DNA from: CAZKTS01 sp964555735
Lineage (GTDB): Bacteria; Actinomycetota; Acidimicrobiia; IMCC26256; PALSA-555
DNA: 25,840 nt
NCBI GenBank assembly: GCA_964555735.1
Contig: CAZKTS010000072.1
Coordinates: 1 to 25,840 of the forward strand
Direction of reading: 5' to 3'
Shown here: in pieces, positions 1-8,765 of the stretch
Layout of the letters: each line of letters starts with the position of its first letter
Position numbering within the stretch: position 1 is the stretch's first letter
Program-made: the position numbers and the translations under genes
Notes under the pieces: model-generated
The model's input: only the letters and a program-made list of their open reading frames with translations
What the model was told of the DNA's origin: nothing
The model's database searches: none

Positions 1-422
1 AAGATCTCGCGCGGGCAGAAGACCTTGTTGAGCACGCTCAGGTTGCCGGTGAGGCTCGATGCGCCGCCCGAGACCGAGCCGGAGAAGAACGTCCAGGGCA
101 GCAGGCCGACGTAGGTGAAGAGCGCGTACGGCACGTCGCCGGTGTCGATCTTGGCGACCCGCTTGAAGAACAGCGAGAAGATCACCATGTAGACGAGGGG
201 CAGGATCACCGCCCACGCGAAGCCCAGGTAGGCCTGCTTGTAGCGGGCGCGCAGGTCGCGCTCGGCCAGGCTGGCGATGAGCTCTCGGCCGTGCCAGAGA
301 TCCCGCACGCCGCGCACCATCGAGACGCGGCGACGGAAGCGAATCGACGCTGGTGGTTCCCGGGTGGCCTCCGGGTCGACGCCGCCCAGCACTCCAGCGA
401 CGGGGGAGACGTCGGTGGCCAT
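1..422 (-). CDS. ABC-2 type polysaccharide export permease, N-terminal part (runs off left edge)
   Basis: The first 140 codons of an inner-membrane permease of the ABC-2 family (Wzm/TagG/RfbD type), which moves a finished, lipid-linked polysaccharide across the membrane together with an ATPase. After a charged cytosolic N-terminus, the family signature RDLRARYKQAYLGFAW lies at residues about 55-70. It leads into a membrane segment (about 66-86), a short polar loop, a second hydrophobic stretch (about 100-118) and the start of the next loop (NKVFCPREI). The ATG at 422 is the only good start and leaves a 53-base gap to the glycosyltransferase upstream on the same strand, so both are probably cotranscribed. 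The rest of the gene and its ATPase partner lie outside the window. Confidence 0.93.
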   Translation of the reverse strand, partial: MATDVSPVAGVLGGVDPEATREPPASIRFRRRVSMVRGVRDLWHGRELIASLAERDLRARYKQAYLGFAWAVILPLVYMVIFSLFFKRVAKIDTGDVPYALFTYVGLLPWTFFSGSVSGGASSLTGNLSVLNKVFCPREI

Positions 423-475
423 GGCGCGTGCGAGTGTAGCGACGCGCCGGCCGGATCACGACGTCGTACGAGGGC

Positions 476-1606
476 TCAGCGACGGGCGACTCGGTGGAGC
501 AGTCGGTCCCAGCGGTCGACGGCCCGGTCGAGGTCGAAGTGGGTCTCGCTGTGTGCGCGCGCTGCGGGGCCGTACCGTTCGCGCGCCGCCAGCACCTCGC
601 GCAGGGCGGTGGCGATCGCCTCGGGCGCGCGGGACGTGACGATGCGGCCGGTCTCGCCGTCGACGACGAGGTCGCGCACGAACCCGACGTCGGTCGTGAC
701 GACGGGGAGCTCGCGGAGCGCAGCCTCGATGAGGACGCCGGGAAGCCCCTCGGTGTGGCTCGTCAGCACCAGGGCGTCCGCGGCCTGGTAGGCGGGGCCG
801 ACGTCGGACCGTTGCCCAAGGACGTGGGCTCGCGTGCCCAGGGTCTCGGCTGCCTCGCGTTCGACGGCGTCCTCCAGGGGGCCGCCCCCGACGACGAGCA
901 GGTGGGCGCCGTCGATCGCCGCGACCGCCCGCACCGCGAGGTTCGGGTCCTTCTCGGGCGAGAGCGCACCGACGAAGACCACGACGTCGGCGTCGTCGGG
1001 GATCCCGAGCGCGGCACGGGCGTGGCGCCGCTGGTCGACGGTGGCCGGACGGTGGCCCGCGATGTCGATCGAACGGGGGATCACGGTGATGCGCTCGACC
1101 GGGATGCGGTAGTGGTCGTGCAGGACCACCGCGGCAGATGCCGTGAGCGCGACCACCGCCGTGGCCCGCCGAAGCGCCCAGCCCGTGCGTGCCCGCTTGA
1201 GGCCGCTCGGTGCCCAGAACCGCGGATCGCCGATGTTGCGCGCAACGTGGGGCACGCCACTCGCGACCGACGCGACCGCGACCGCGGGCACGGATCGGGA
1301 ACCGTGGGCGACGACGACGTCGGCGGCGCGCGCCACCGCGCGCAGCGCGCGCAGCATCGACAGGTCGAACGCCTCCGCCCCGATCGACGGGACGTCGAGT
1401 CGGTCGGTGCCCCGCCCCTCGTCGAGCGCGACGACCAGGCTCGACCACCCGCGCTGCTCGAGCTCGTCCGACAGGTCGACCGCGAGGATCTCGGCACCAC
1501 GGCGATCGGTGGAGGTGATCACGTGCAGCACCCGCGGCCGCCCGGACGGGTCGGCGGTGCGGCCCGCGACCCAGGCGTTGACTCGGTCGTCGACGGGCTT
1601 TGTCAT
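476..1606 (-). CDS. GT4-family glycosyltransferase
   Basis: A 376-residue retaining, GT-B fold glycosyltransferase of family GT4, predicted to transfer a sugar from a nucleotide donor to a growing lipid-linked glycan at the cytosolic face. The N-terminal Rossmann half opens with RVLHVITSTDRRGAE. The donor half begins near VVVFVGALSPEKDPNLAVRA. The EX7E catalytic and donor-binding motif is in HTEGLPGVLIEAALRELPVV, followed by a DGETGRIV segment typical of the family. Length is normal. It reads toward the ABC permease gene and probably forms a unit with it. The ATG at 1606 lies only 11 bases from the divergent start at 1618. Sugar specificity cannot be read from the sequence. Confidence 0.92.
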   Translation of the reverse strand: MTKPVDDRVNAWVAGRTADPSGRPRVLHVITSTDRRGAEILAVDLSDELEQRGWSSLVVALDEGRGTDRLDVPSIGAEAFDLSMLRALRAVARAADVVVAHGSRSVPAVAVASVASGVPHVARNIGDPRFWAPSGLKRARTGWALRRATAVVALTASAAVVLHDHYRIPVERITVIPRSIDIAGHRPATVDQRRHARAALGIPDDADVVVFVGALSPEKDPNLAVRAVAAIDGAHLLVVGGGPLEDAVEREAAETLGTRAHVLGQRSDVGPAYQAADALVLTSHTEGLPGVLIEAALRELPVVTTDVGFVRDLVVDGETGRIVTSRAPEAIATALREVLAARERYGPAARAHSETHFDLDRAVDRWDRLLHRVARR

Positions 1607-1617
1607 GATACGAACGC

Positions 1618-2751
1618 GTGAGGAGCTCCAGCGGTGACGGACCGCGACGCGTGCTGCACCTCGTGAAGGGCTTGGGTGCCGGGGGCGCCGAACGTCTCGT
1701 TGCCGGGCAGCTCGCGCTCGCCGATCGCGGCCGCTTCACCTACGACGTGGCGTACCTCCTGCCGTGGAAGACGCGCCTCGTCGATGAGGTCCGTGCCCTC
1801 GGCGCAACGGTGCACTGTCTGGATGTCTCGGACGAGCGCGACGTGCGGTGGGTGCGACGGCTGCGTGCGCTGGTCCGCGACGGCCACTATGACGTCGTGC
1901 ACATGCACTCCCCGTACGTTGCCGGCCTCGCGCGCCCGGCGCTTCGCGCCCTTCGTGGCCGACCTCGTCTTGTCTACACGCTGCACAACCGGGTGGACAG
2001 CTTTCGCGCGCCGACGCGAACGCTCGAGCTCGCGACCATGGCCCTCGACGACGTCGACGTCGCCGTGTCGAACGATGCTGCCGCATCGCTGCCACCGCGG
2101 CTGCGGCGGCGCACCGAGGTGATCCATCACGGCGTCGACCCCGCACCGCTGGCGGTCGCCGCGGCGCGGCGCGAGGCGACACGCGCGGCGCTGGGCGTGG
2201 CCTCGTCCGACGTCCTCGTGGTCACGGTCGCCAACCTGCGGGCGACGAAGGACCTGCCGACCCTGCTCCGCGCGGCGGCGACGGTCGTCTCGTCCGCATC
2301 CGAGGTGCGCGTCGTGCTCGTCGGCCAGGGTCCACTTGAGGCCGATCTGCGGGCGCTCCGGGACCAGCTCGGGCTCGACGAGCGGGTGGCGCTGCTCGGG
2401 GGTCGGGACGACGTCCCCGCGCTGCTGGCGGCTGCCGACGTGTTCGCGCTCTCGTCCCGCTACGAGGGGCTGCCGCTCGCACTGCTCGAGGCGCTGAGCG
2501 CGGGCCTGCCCGTCGTGGCCACGCGCGTCGGCGGGATCCCCGAGGCGGTGACCGACGGGGTCGAGGGCCTCCTCGTGCCGCCCGGCGATGCCGCTGCGCT
2601 CTCCGCTGCACTCCTCACGCTCGTGCGGGACCCCGCCCGGCGCGCCGAGATGTCGGCGCACGCCCGGACCCGCGGCGCGAGCTTCGACCTCGCCCACGCA
2701 GTCGCCACCCTCGAGGCGCGCTATCTCGCGGGGCCCGACGAACGTGGCTGA
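1618..2751 (+). CDS. GT4-family glycosyltransferase
   Basis: A 377-residue GT-B glycosyltransferase. Its N-terminal half contains the common VLHLVKGLGAGGAERL loop, which in GT4 enzymes contributes to acceptor and donor binding. The C-terminal half has VVTVANLRATKDLPTLLRA, VLVGQGPLEADL and the EX7E motif in YEGLPLALLEALSAGLPVVA, followed by the VGGIPEAV element. The GTG at 1618 gives full length. A GTG at 1651 is possible but would cut into the first beta strand. It heads a three-gene plus-strand block, and the next gene starts 8 bases before this one ends. No Shine-Dalgarno sequence precedes it, and a leaderless mRNA is possible. Confidence 0.92.
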   Translation: MRSSSGDGPRRVLHLVKGLGAGGAERLVAGQLALADRGRFTYDVAYLLPWKTRLVDEVRALGATVHCLDVSDERDVRWVRRLRALVRDGHYDVVHMHSPYVAGLARPALRALRGRPRLVYTLHNRVDSFRAPTRTLELATMALDDVDVAVSNDAAASLPPRLRRRTEVIHHGVDPAPLAVAAARREATRAALGVASSDVLVVTVANLRATKDLPTLLRAAATVVSSASEVRVVLVGQGPLEADLRALRDQLGLDERVALLGGRDDVPALLAAADVFALSSRYEGLPLALLEALSAGLPVVATRVGGIPEAVTDGVEGLLVPPGDAAALSAALLTLVRDPARRAEMSAHARTRGASFDLAHAVATLEARYLAGPDERG

Positions 2752-3730
2752 CGACCTGGTGGTGCGTCGGGCCCGGCCCGACGACACCGACGCGATCCTC
2801 GAGCTGCTGTGCGTCTCGCTCGGGTGGGAGGACACGCCGACGTTCCGATCCTTCTACGCGTGGAAGCACGACGAGAACCCGTTCGGTGCGTCCGAGCGGT
2901 GGGTCGCGCTCGACGGGGACGCGCTCGTCGGCTTCCGCGCCTTCTTGCGGTGGGACCTCGAACGCGCCGGCGCGCGTCTGCGCGCCGTGCGCGCGGTCGA
3001 CACCGCAACCGCGCCGGCCGCACGCGGTCGCGGGATCTTCCGGCGGCTCACGATGGGCGCGGTCGAGGACCTGACGGCCGGGGGCCTGGATCTGGTGTTC
3101 AACACGCCGAACACCAAGAGCGCGCCGGGCTACCTGACCATGGGGTGGCAGGAGGTCGGCGTCGTGCCCCGGCGCTTCCGGCCGGTCTCGCTCGCCGGCG
3201 CGGTCCGCGTCGCGCGCGAGGGACGGCGCAGCCCGGGGACCGGCCGGTTCTCCGAGCCCGCGACGCTGGGGTCGCCGGCGGCCGCGGTGCTCGACGATGT
3301 CGACGGCGTGCTCGCCCTGCTCGCGTCGCGCGGTCGCAGCGAGCAGCTCCGCACCGCGGTGACGCCCGAGTACCTCCGGTGGCGGCATACCGGCGCCGTG
3401 CCGTCGCGGGCGGTCGTGCACCCCGACGGCGTTGCCCACGGTGTCGCGTTCGTCCGCGTGCGAGCCGTGGGCGCGTCGCGCATCGCGTTCGTCGGTGACC
3501 TGCTCGTGCCGGACGGCGTCTCCGGCCGGGCGATCCTGCGGCGCGCCGCCGCGGGTGCCGACGCCGACGTCGTGACCGTGATCGGCGCCGGCGCGGGCGT
3601 CGGGCTGCGCGACCGCTTCCTGCCGTTCGGCATGAAGGGGCAGCTGCTGGTGACCCGGGCGTTGGCGATCGAGCCTCCGACCGACCTGGACGCCTGGGCC
3701 CTCGACGGCGGCGCGCTCGAGCTCCTGTGA
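2744..3730 (+). CDS. GNAT-family N-acyltransferase
   Basis: A 328-residue protein of the GNAT superfamily, which transfers an acyl group from acyl-CoA, typically to an amine. The acyl-CoA pyrophosphate loop is visible as ARGRGIFRRL (about 93-102). The stretches FYAWKHDENPFG (38-48) and FNTPNTKSAPGYLTMGW are the conserved landmarks of a GNAT branch that often sits in exopolysaccharide loci. A second, weaker GNAT-like half seems to follow (about residues 190-300), giving twice the usual single-domain length. I chose the GTG at 2744 because it precedes the conserved start (VVRRARPDDTDAI) and gives a short overlap with the upstream gene. An upstream start at 2588 would lie almost wholly inside the neighbour. 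By context it may acylate an amino sugar of the glycan, which is inference. Confidence 0.85.
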   Translation: MADDLVVRRARPDDTDAILELLCVSLGWEDTPTFRSFYAWKHDENPFGASERWVALDGDALVGFRAFLRWDLERAGARLRAVRAVDTATAPAARGRGIFRRLTMGAVEDLTAGGLDLVFNTPNTKSAPGYLTMGWQEVGVVPRRFRPVSLAGAVRVAREGRRSPGTGRFSEPATLGSPAAAVLDDVDGVLALLASRGRSEQLRTAVTPEYLRWRHTGAVPSRAVVHPDGVAHGVAFVRVRAVGASRIAFVGDLLVPDGVSGRAILRRAAAGADADVVTVIGAGAGVGLRDRFLPFGMKGQLLVTRALAIEPPTDLDAWALDGGALELL

Positions 3731-4905
3731 GTCCGGACGAACGCCCTCGGCCCTTGCACGTCCTCGCGGTGATCGACGGCCTCGGCGTCGGCGGCGCCGA
3801 GCGCTCGCTCGCGGAGCTGGCGACGAGCCTGGGGGGCCACGGCATCCGGTTCTCGGTCGCGTTCCGCCACCACCGCGATCCGGGCGTGGAGCCGATCCTC
3901 CGCGACGGGGAGGTGCCACTGCACCGGCTGACGGCCTCCTCCGCACTCGGCCGGGCGCGCGAGCTCCGCCGGCTCATCCGGGCCGAGCGCCCCGACGTCG
4001 TCCACGCGTCGCTCGTCGGCTCGTCGATCGTCACCCGACTCGCCGCGGCGCGCACGGGCCGCCCGGTGCTGACCAGCCTCGTGAACACGACGTACACGGC
4101 GCCGGCCCCCCTGAGTCAGCCGGGCGTGCGCCGGTTCGTGGTGCGCTCGCTCGACGGCTGGACGGCTCGGCATCTCAACGCCGCGTTCCACGCCATCTCC
4201 CGCGCCGCCGCGGCCGACGCGGTCGAGCACCTCCACATCGATCCGCAGCTCGTCACGGTCATCCCGCGCGGCCGGACGCTGGAACGGCTCGGCCGACCGT
4301 CGGCCGCGCGGCGCACCGCTGCACGGCGGGCGCTCGGGTTCGATCCCGATGCCGAGCTCGTCGTGTGCGTGGGTCGGCAGGAGCGCCAGAAGGACCAGGC
4401 AACGCTGGTCGCGGCGTGGGCCTTGATCGCCGACGCGCGGCCGTCGGCGCAGCTGGTGATCGCGGGCCGACCCGGCCGGGCATCCCCGGCGATCGACGCC
4501 GCCCTCGCGGCCCTGCCCCCGGCCGCGGCGGCGCGCGTGCACCGACCCGGACACGTCGATGCAGTCGGCGACCTGCTCGCCGCGGCCGACGTCTTCGCGT
4601 TCCCCTCTCTGCACGAAGGGCTCGGCGGCGCGGTCGTGGAGGCGCTCGCGCTCGGGTTGCCGATCGTCGCGACCGATCTCGACGTGTTCCGCGAGTTCCT
4701 GACCGACGGCGTGAACGCGCGGCTCGTCCCTCCGGCCGACCCCGACGCGCTCGGCCACGCCATCGTCGAGGTGCTGGCCGACCCGCAGCAGCGCGCGGCC
4801 ATGGCTGCGGCGAACCTCGCGGTGTTCGACGAGACGTTCTCGATGGACCGGGTGCTCGACGAGACCGCGGCCCTCTACCGGCGGGTGGCCGCCGACGCCG
4901 ACTGA
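3727..4905 (+). CDS. GT4-family glycosyltransferase
   Basis: A 392-residue GT-B glycosyltransferase. It begins with HVLAVIDGLGVGGAERSLAE, the glycine-rich loop of GT4 enzymes. It continues with VVCVGRQERQKDQATLVAAW at the start of the donor domain and has the EX7E motif in HEGLGGAVVEALALGLPIVA. The GTG start overlaps the stop of the acyltransferase by four bases (GTGA), which suggests translational coupling. It ends convergently, five bases from the stop of the deacetylase on the other strand, with no room for a separate terminator. Likely a cytosolic or peripheral-membrane enzyme adding one residue of the repeat unit. Donor and acceptor are unknown. Confidence 0.92.
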   Translation: MSPDERPRPLHVLAVIDGLGVGGAERSLAELATSLGGHGIRFSVAFRHHRDPGVEPILRDGEVPLHRLTASSALGRARELRRLIRAERPDVVHASLVGSSIVTRLAAARTGRPVLTSLVNTTYTAPAPLSQPGVRRFVVRSLDGWTARHLNAAFHAISRAAAADAVEHLHIDPQLVTVIPRGRTLERLGRPSAARRTAARRALGFDPDAELVVCVGRQERQKDQATLVAAWALIADARPSAQLVIAGRPGRASPAIDAALAALPPAAAARVHRPGHVDAVGDLLAAADVFAFPSLHEGLGGAVVEALALGLPIVATDLDVFREFLTDGVNARLVPPADPDALGHAIVEVLADPQQRAAMAAANLAVFDETFSMDRVLDETAALYRRVAADAD

Positions 4906-4910
4906 TCGGC

Positions 4911-5837
4911 CTAGTGCCGGCCGATCGCGCGGTGCACCGCGGCGTGCAGCCCCGAGGTCGCGATGCGGACCCGGCCCACCGACGCGGCGTCGTTGATCCG
5001 TAGCCGAGAGATGGCGTGCGGGTCGCTCGGCGGCATCGGGCTCAGGCGGTGGTCGAAGACGAAGCCCACCGCGTAGCCCGCCGCGGCGACCGCCGCGACC
5101 GAGCGCGCGTCGTGGTCGCCGTTCGGGTACGCGAACGCCGTCGGCGCGCGGCCGAGCAGCTCGGCAAGCCGGGCGCGAGACGCGGTCACCTCCTCGGCGA
5201 TCACGGCGTCACTGCACCGCGGGAGGCACGGGTGGCTGGCGGTGTGGCTGCCGATCGCAACCCCGAGCGTCGGAAGCGTGCGCAGCTCCTCGGTGGTGAG
5301 CTGGCGGGCACGAGCCGGCGGACCGTCGGCCGTGCGACGGAGCTCGTCGATGGCGTCGCGACGGACGTCGTCGGGCACCCGCTTGAGCGTGCGCACGACG
5401 GTGCGGCCGTCACCCGCTGCGTGTCGCGTCGCGCCGCCGAGGGCGACGAGGTGCTCGACCTCCTGTGGCCACAGCATCCGATCGGTCCCGATCAGGTCCG
5501 TGACGACGAACGCGACGGCGGGGATCTCGCGCTCGTGCAGCATCGGCGCGGCGACGTCGAGGATGCTCGGGTCGCCGTCGTCGAAGGTCACCAGGACCGC
5601 GGACGGCGGCAGGGCGGCACCGTCGACGGCGGCGGCGACGACATCGTCGAGGGCCACCGGGTGGGCGACGGTGGTGAGGGCGTCGAGCTGTCGAGCGAAC
5701 CGATCCGGGTGCGTGACCGCGTGGTAGGTCAGCGCCGCGAGCGACCGCCGGTGGCGGCGACGCATGACGGGCTGGGCCGGGCTCCACGCCAGGAGCGTGT
5801 CCACCGCGTCGCGGGGGGCCCGGACCCGGCCGCTCAC
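4911..5837 (-). CDS. Polysaccharide deacetylase (NodB domain, carbohydrate esterase family 4)
   Basis: A 308-residue protein with a complete NodB domain, which removes acetyl groups from N-acetylated or O-acetylated sugars using a bound metal. Visible motifs in order are LTYHAV (36-41), the TFDDG motif with catalytic and metal Asp (84-88), the metal-binding HX3H in GSHTASHPCL (H198, H202), and FAYPNG (235-240). There is no obvious signal peptide or membrane anchor, so it may act on the lipid-linked glycan in the cytosol. The open frame extends far upstream, but the GTG at 5837 overlaps the sulfotransferase stop by GTGA and fits the family start, so I use it. It is the last gene of a four-gene minus-strand block. 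Confidence 0.9.
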   Translation of the reverse strand: MSGRVRAPRDAVDTLLAWSPAQPVMRRRHRRSLAALTYHAVTHPDRFARQLDALTTVAHPVALDDVVAAAVDGAALPPSAVLVTFDDGDPSILDVAAPMLHEREIPAVAFVVTDLIGTDRMLWPQEVEHLVALGGATRHAAGDGRTVVRTLKRVPDDVRRDAIDELRRTADGPPARARQLTTEELRTLPTLGVAIGSHTASHPCLPRCSDAVIAEEVTASRARLAELLGRAPTAFAYPNGDHDARSVAAVAAAGYAVGFVFDHRLSPMPPSDPHAISRLRINDAASVGRVRIATSGLHAAVHRAIGRH

Positions 5838-6676
5838 GGCGCGTCCCAGACGCGAAAGCTCGGACCGGCGATCGCGGCGAGGCGCCGGGCGTCGTCGAGG
5901 AGCGTGTCGCGGACGAGCGCTCGGGTCGCGGCCGAGACCTGCGGTCGCTCGACCTCGGCGCCCACTCGCATCGTGAGGGACGTCCGCACCCGACGCGGGA
6001 CGAGGCGGTCGGCGCCGAGTCGCGTCGCCGTGCCGATCGCGCGCTGCATGAGCGGCGAGTACTCGCGGCGGTCTGCACCTCGGTTGTGCTCTCGTGCAAG
6101 CTCGTCGATGGGAACGTCGGGGTCGACGCCGATGAACGCGAAGACGCTGTCGAGCGTCGCCCGGCGGTCGTCGCGCAGGTCCTCGCTGCGCACGATCAGC
6201 AGCTGCTCGCGGTCGAAGTGCTCCAGGAACTGCTCGGATTGGTACCCGTAGCGGCTGAGGGTCAGGTACGACGGTGATGCCGCGATCGCCTCGTCGATCG
6301 AGCGACGTTCGCGGCCCTTGCTCCGTTGGTGCACGTACATCGAGCGCATGCGCTCGATCGGCTCGCGGACGAGATAGACGAGGCGCACGTCCGGGACGGT
6401 CGCGGCGATGCGCTCCGGGACCTCCGGCATCAGGGGCGCGCGCGAGTAGGTCGTCGAGAACTCGCCGCGCGCGCGGGCGGATCCCGCCGCGTCGAACAGA
6501 GCCGTGTACCAGTCGAGGCCCCGGTCCCACTCCTGGCTGAAGAACTGCGGTTCGCGAAGCGGCGACGTGTAGACGTCGGGGTGGGCGTCCACGTACCGGT
6601 GGAGGCTCGACGTGCCGGCCTTCATCGCGCCGATCACGAGAAAGGTCGGGAGCGCGCTCGCGGGCACGGCGCTCAC
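5834..6676 (-). CDS. PAPS-dependent sulfotransferase (Sulfotransfer_1 / heparan-sulfotransferase-like)
   Basis: A 280-residue sulfotransferase expected to move sulfate from PAPS to a sugar hydroxyl or amine. The 5'-phosphosulfate loop is KAGTSSL (19-25), preceded by the usual strand FLVIGAM and followed by a helix and HPDVYTSPLREPQFF. The 3'-phosphate-binding strand is VRLVYLVREPIERMRSMY, with R104 and S112 in the expected positions. A C-terminal region with DLRDDRRATLDSVFAFIGV is also typical. The GTG at 6676 overlaps the upstream stop by GTGA and places the loop at the family's usual distance from the N-terminus. A longer start at 6820 would lie inside the neighbour. No PAPS-synthesis gene is in the window. 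Confidence 0.92.
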   Translation of the reverse strand: MSAVPASALPTFLVIGAMKAGTSSLHRYVDAHPDVYTSPLREPQFFSQEWDRGLDWYTALFDAAGSARARGEFSTTYSRAPLMPEVPERIAATVPDVRLVYLVREPIERMRSMYVHQRSKGRERRSIDEAIAASPSYLTLSRYGYQSEQFLEHFDREQLLIVRSEDLRDDRRATLDSVFAFIGVDPDVPIDELAREHNRGADRREYSPLMQRAIGTATRLGADRLVPRRVRTSLTMRVGAEVERPQVSAATRALVRDTLLDDARRLAAIAGPSFRVWDAP

Positions 6677-7551
6677 CCGCGGTCCGCCTGAGGCGCGAAC
6701 GCCTGGGCGTGTCGACGCCCGCGGGCCCAGCCGAGCTGCTTCGCGGCCTTGCCGACGACCAGGGTTCGGCGGAAGCGGCCCGCGAGCAGGTAGGGCGCCC
6801 GCACCACGACCCAGCCCCACGCCCGGAGGTCGGCGAACCGGCGCGGGGGGTCGAGCGCCGCCGCGTGACGCACGGCCACGGCGCGCTCCCAGTAGCCGTA
6901 CTCGTACTGCTGGCGCGCGACGCCGCGGAGGGTCGGACGCCGCGCCCGGCGGATCGTCGCCGCGCGCACGAGCTGGACGCGATAGCCGGCGCGCTGAGCC
7001 CGCACGCCGAACTCGAGGTCCTGCGCGCGCAGGAACATCTCGTCCATGCCACCGAGCGCGCTGTAGACGTCGCGGCGGACCCCGAAGTTCGCGCCCGGCA
7101 CCCCGATGAACGGCGCCATCCGCGGCGGTCGGCGCGCGCTGATCTCGCTCTCGGAACCCCGATCCGACGCGGAGATCCCCGCCACGACGTCGGCGGCGCT
7201 CAGGCCGGTGACGATCGCGGCCAGCCAGCCGGGACCCACGAGGTCGTCGGCGTCGCAGAACGCGAGCTTCGAGCCGCGCGCCGCTGCCGCGCCCGCGTTC
7301 CGCGCGTGCCCGGCGCCGGTGACGGCCCCGGCGTCGACGAGCGAGAGGCGTCCGTCGACGGCCGCGTGCCGGGTGACGATCGCCGGGGTCTCGTCGCTGG
7401 ACCCGTTGTCGGCCACGACGACCTCCCAGCTGCCGTCGAGCTGTTGCGCGCGCACTGCGTCGAGCTGCTGACCGATCGATGCGGCACCGTCGCGCACCGG
7501 GATGATCACGCTCACGTCGACGTCATGCTCGCCGCGCCCGGGTGCCGTCAC
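6673..7551 (-). CDS. GT2-family glycosyltransferase
   Basis: A 292-residue GT-A fold, inverting-type glycosyltransferase. The N-terminal strand VDVSVIIPVRDGAASI is followed by the nucleotide-binding VVVADNGSSDET and the metal-binding acidic motif in AFCDADDLVGPGW (D100, D102). Further on come FIGVPGANFGVRRDVYSALGGMDE and the acceptor-side LEFGVRAQRAGY, both normal for family GT2. No membrane segment is convincing. The GTG start overlaps the stop of the GT4 gene upstream by GTGA, and its own stop overlaps the sulfotransferase start in the same way, so the block is probably translated as a coupled unit. Donor sugar unknown. Confidence 0.92.
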   Translation of the reverse strand: MTAPGRGEHDVDVSVIIPVRDGAASIGQQLDAVRAQQLDGSWEVVVADNGSSDETPAIVTRHAAVDGRLSLVDAGAVTGAGHARNAGAAAARGSKLAFCDADDLVGPGWLAAIVTGLSAADVVAGISASDRGSESEISARRPPRMAPFIGVPGANFGVRRDVYSALGGMDEMFLRAQDLEFGVRAQRAGYRVQLVRAATIRRARRPTLRGVARQQYEYGYWERAVAVRHAAALDPPRRFADLRAWGWVVVRAPYLLAGRFRRTLVVGKAAKQLGWARGRRHAQAFAPQADRG

Positions 7552-8675
7552 GCGGACTCCGTCCGTACGCGTCGGTAGACCTGCTCGAGCGCGGCACCGC
7601 GGCTCGCGACCGAGAAGCGATCCGCCGCCCGCTCACGGATGGCCGTGCGGTCGAAGCCGCACCGACCCGTCGCGAGGTCCACGAGCGCGTCGGTCCACGC
7701 GACGGTGTCGGTCGGGTCGAGGAGCACCCCACTGCTGTCGTCGACCAGCTCCGGGTTGCCGCCCGCATCGCTCGCCAGGACGGGGAGGCCGGTGAGGAGC
7801 GCCTCGATGATGGCCACCGAGCAGTTCTCGGTGAACGAGGGGAGGGCGAAGACGTGCGCCTGGCGCAGGAGATCGGCGACCGCGTCCGAGTCGAGGCGAC
7901 CGCGGAAGTGGACGCGGTCGCTGACGCCGAGGCGTTCCGCGAGGCCGCGGAGGTCGTCGAGGGTGTCGCCCGCACCGACGATGTCGAGCTGGATCTCCGG
8001 GACGGACCCACGGGCCGCGGCGACCGCTTCGATGAGCCGCGCCTGGTTCTTCACCGGGTGCAGGCGCGCGACGCACACCACCCGAAGGCCATCGGTGGTT
8101 CGAGCGCCGGTGGAGCCCGGTCCAGGTCCGGGCGCGAAGCGTGCTGCGTCCCCCGGGTTGTGGATCACGGTGATGGGCGTGGTGGTGCCGGTTGCGGCCT
8201 CGATCTGACGCCCGAGGGACGCCGAGACCGGCAGCACCGCAGCCGCGGCGTCGAACACACGCCGGGCGGTGCGTCGTCGGTCGCGGGTCATGTGCTTGGT
8301 CGGGTTCGCGCCGGTGAACGCGGTGCTGTGCTCGGTGACCACGTACGGGATGCCCAGCGCACGTGAGACCTCGGGGAGGTGCCGGGCGCCGGCGTAGAAG
8401 TGTCCGTGGAGGAGGTCGATGGGCGGGAGCTCGCCCAGCGCCGCCAGGATCCGTCGCGCGTCGAGGTGGTCGACGAACCGCGCCGTGAGCCGGCTGAGCG
8501 GTCGACGCGGGAGCTGGATGGTGAGGTCGGCGACCGGCCGCGGTCGGCCCGGTCGCACCAGGGCGATCGTGGTGACGTCGGCGACCTCCCGGGCCGCCTC
8601 GGCCCACGTGGCGAAGACCGGCATCATCCCGAGGTTCATGACCACGTGGAGCCGACGGTCGCTCGAGCGCATCAT
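7548..8675 (-). CDS. GT4-family glycosyltransferase
   Basis: A 375-residue GT-B glycosyltransferase and first gene of the minus-strand block running to 4911. Landmarks are LLHGHFYAGARHLPEVSRAL and PYVVTEHSTAFTG in the acceptor half. The donor half has LRVVCVARLHPVKNQARLIEA, LDIVGAGDTLDDLRGLAERL and the EX7E motif in TENCSVAIIEALLTGLPVLA, followed by DAGGNPELV. The open frame continues upstream to 9809 but has no homology to this family there. Two adjacent ATG codons (8675 and 8672) begin the recognisable protein. The start faces the divergent GT2 gene across a 153-base gap that holds a hairpin. Specificity unknown. Confidence 0.9.
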   Translation of the reverse strand: MMRSSDRRLHVVMNLGMMPVFATWAEAAREVADVTTIALVRPGRPRPVADLTIQLPRRPLSRLTARFVDHLDARRILAALGELPPIDLLHGHFYAGARHLPEVSRALGIPYVVTEHSTAFTGANPTKHMTRDRRRTARRVFDAAAAVLPVSASLGRQIEAATGTTTPITVIHNPGDAARFAPGPGPGSTGARTTDGLRVVCVARLHPVKNQARLIEAVAAARGSVPEIQLDIVGAGDTLDDLRGLAERLGVSDRVHFRGRLDSDAVADLLRQAHVFALPSFTENCSVAIIEALLTGLPVLASDAGGNPELVDDSSGVLLDPTDTVAWTDALVDLATGRCGFDRTAIRERAADRFSVASRGAALEQVYRRVRTESA

Positions 8676-8765
8676 CGAACGGGACGACAGCAGGGCGCGG
8701 TCGGACGCTCGAGGTTCGGGGTGCGTGGCTGTCGTAGCCTCATCGTTCCGAGCCGAGTGTCCCAT

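Noticed and set aside
494..1621. Open frame on the plus strand opposite the first GT4 gene
   Set aside because: The translation shows no family features, whereas the minus-strand frame has clear GT4 motifs. It is a coding shadow.
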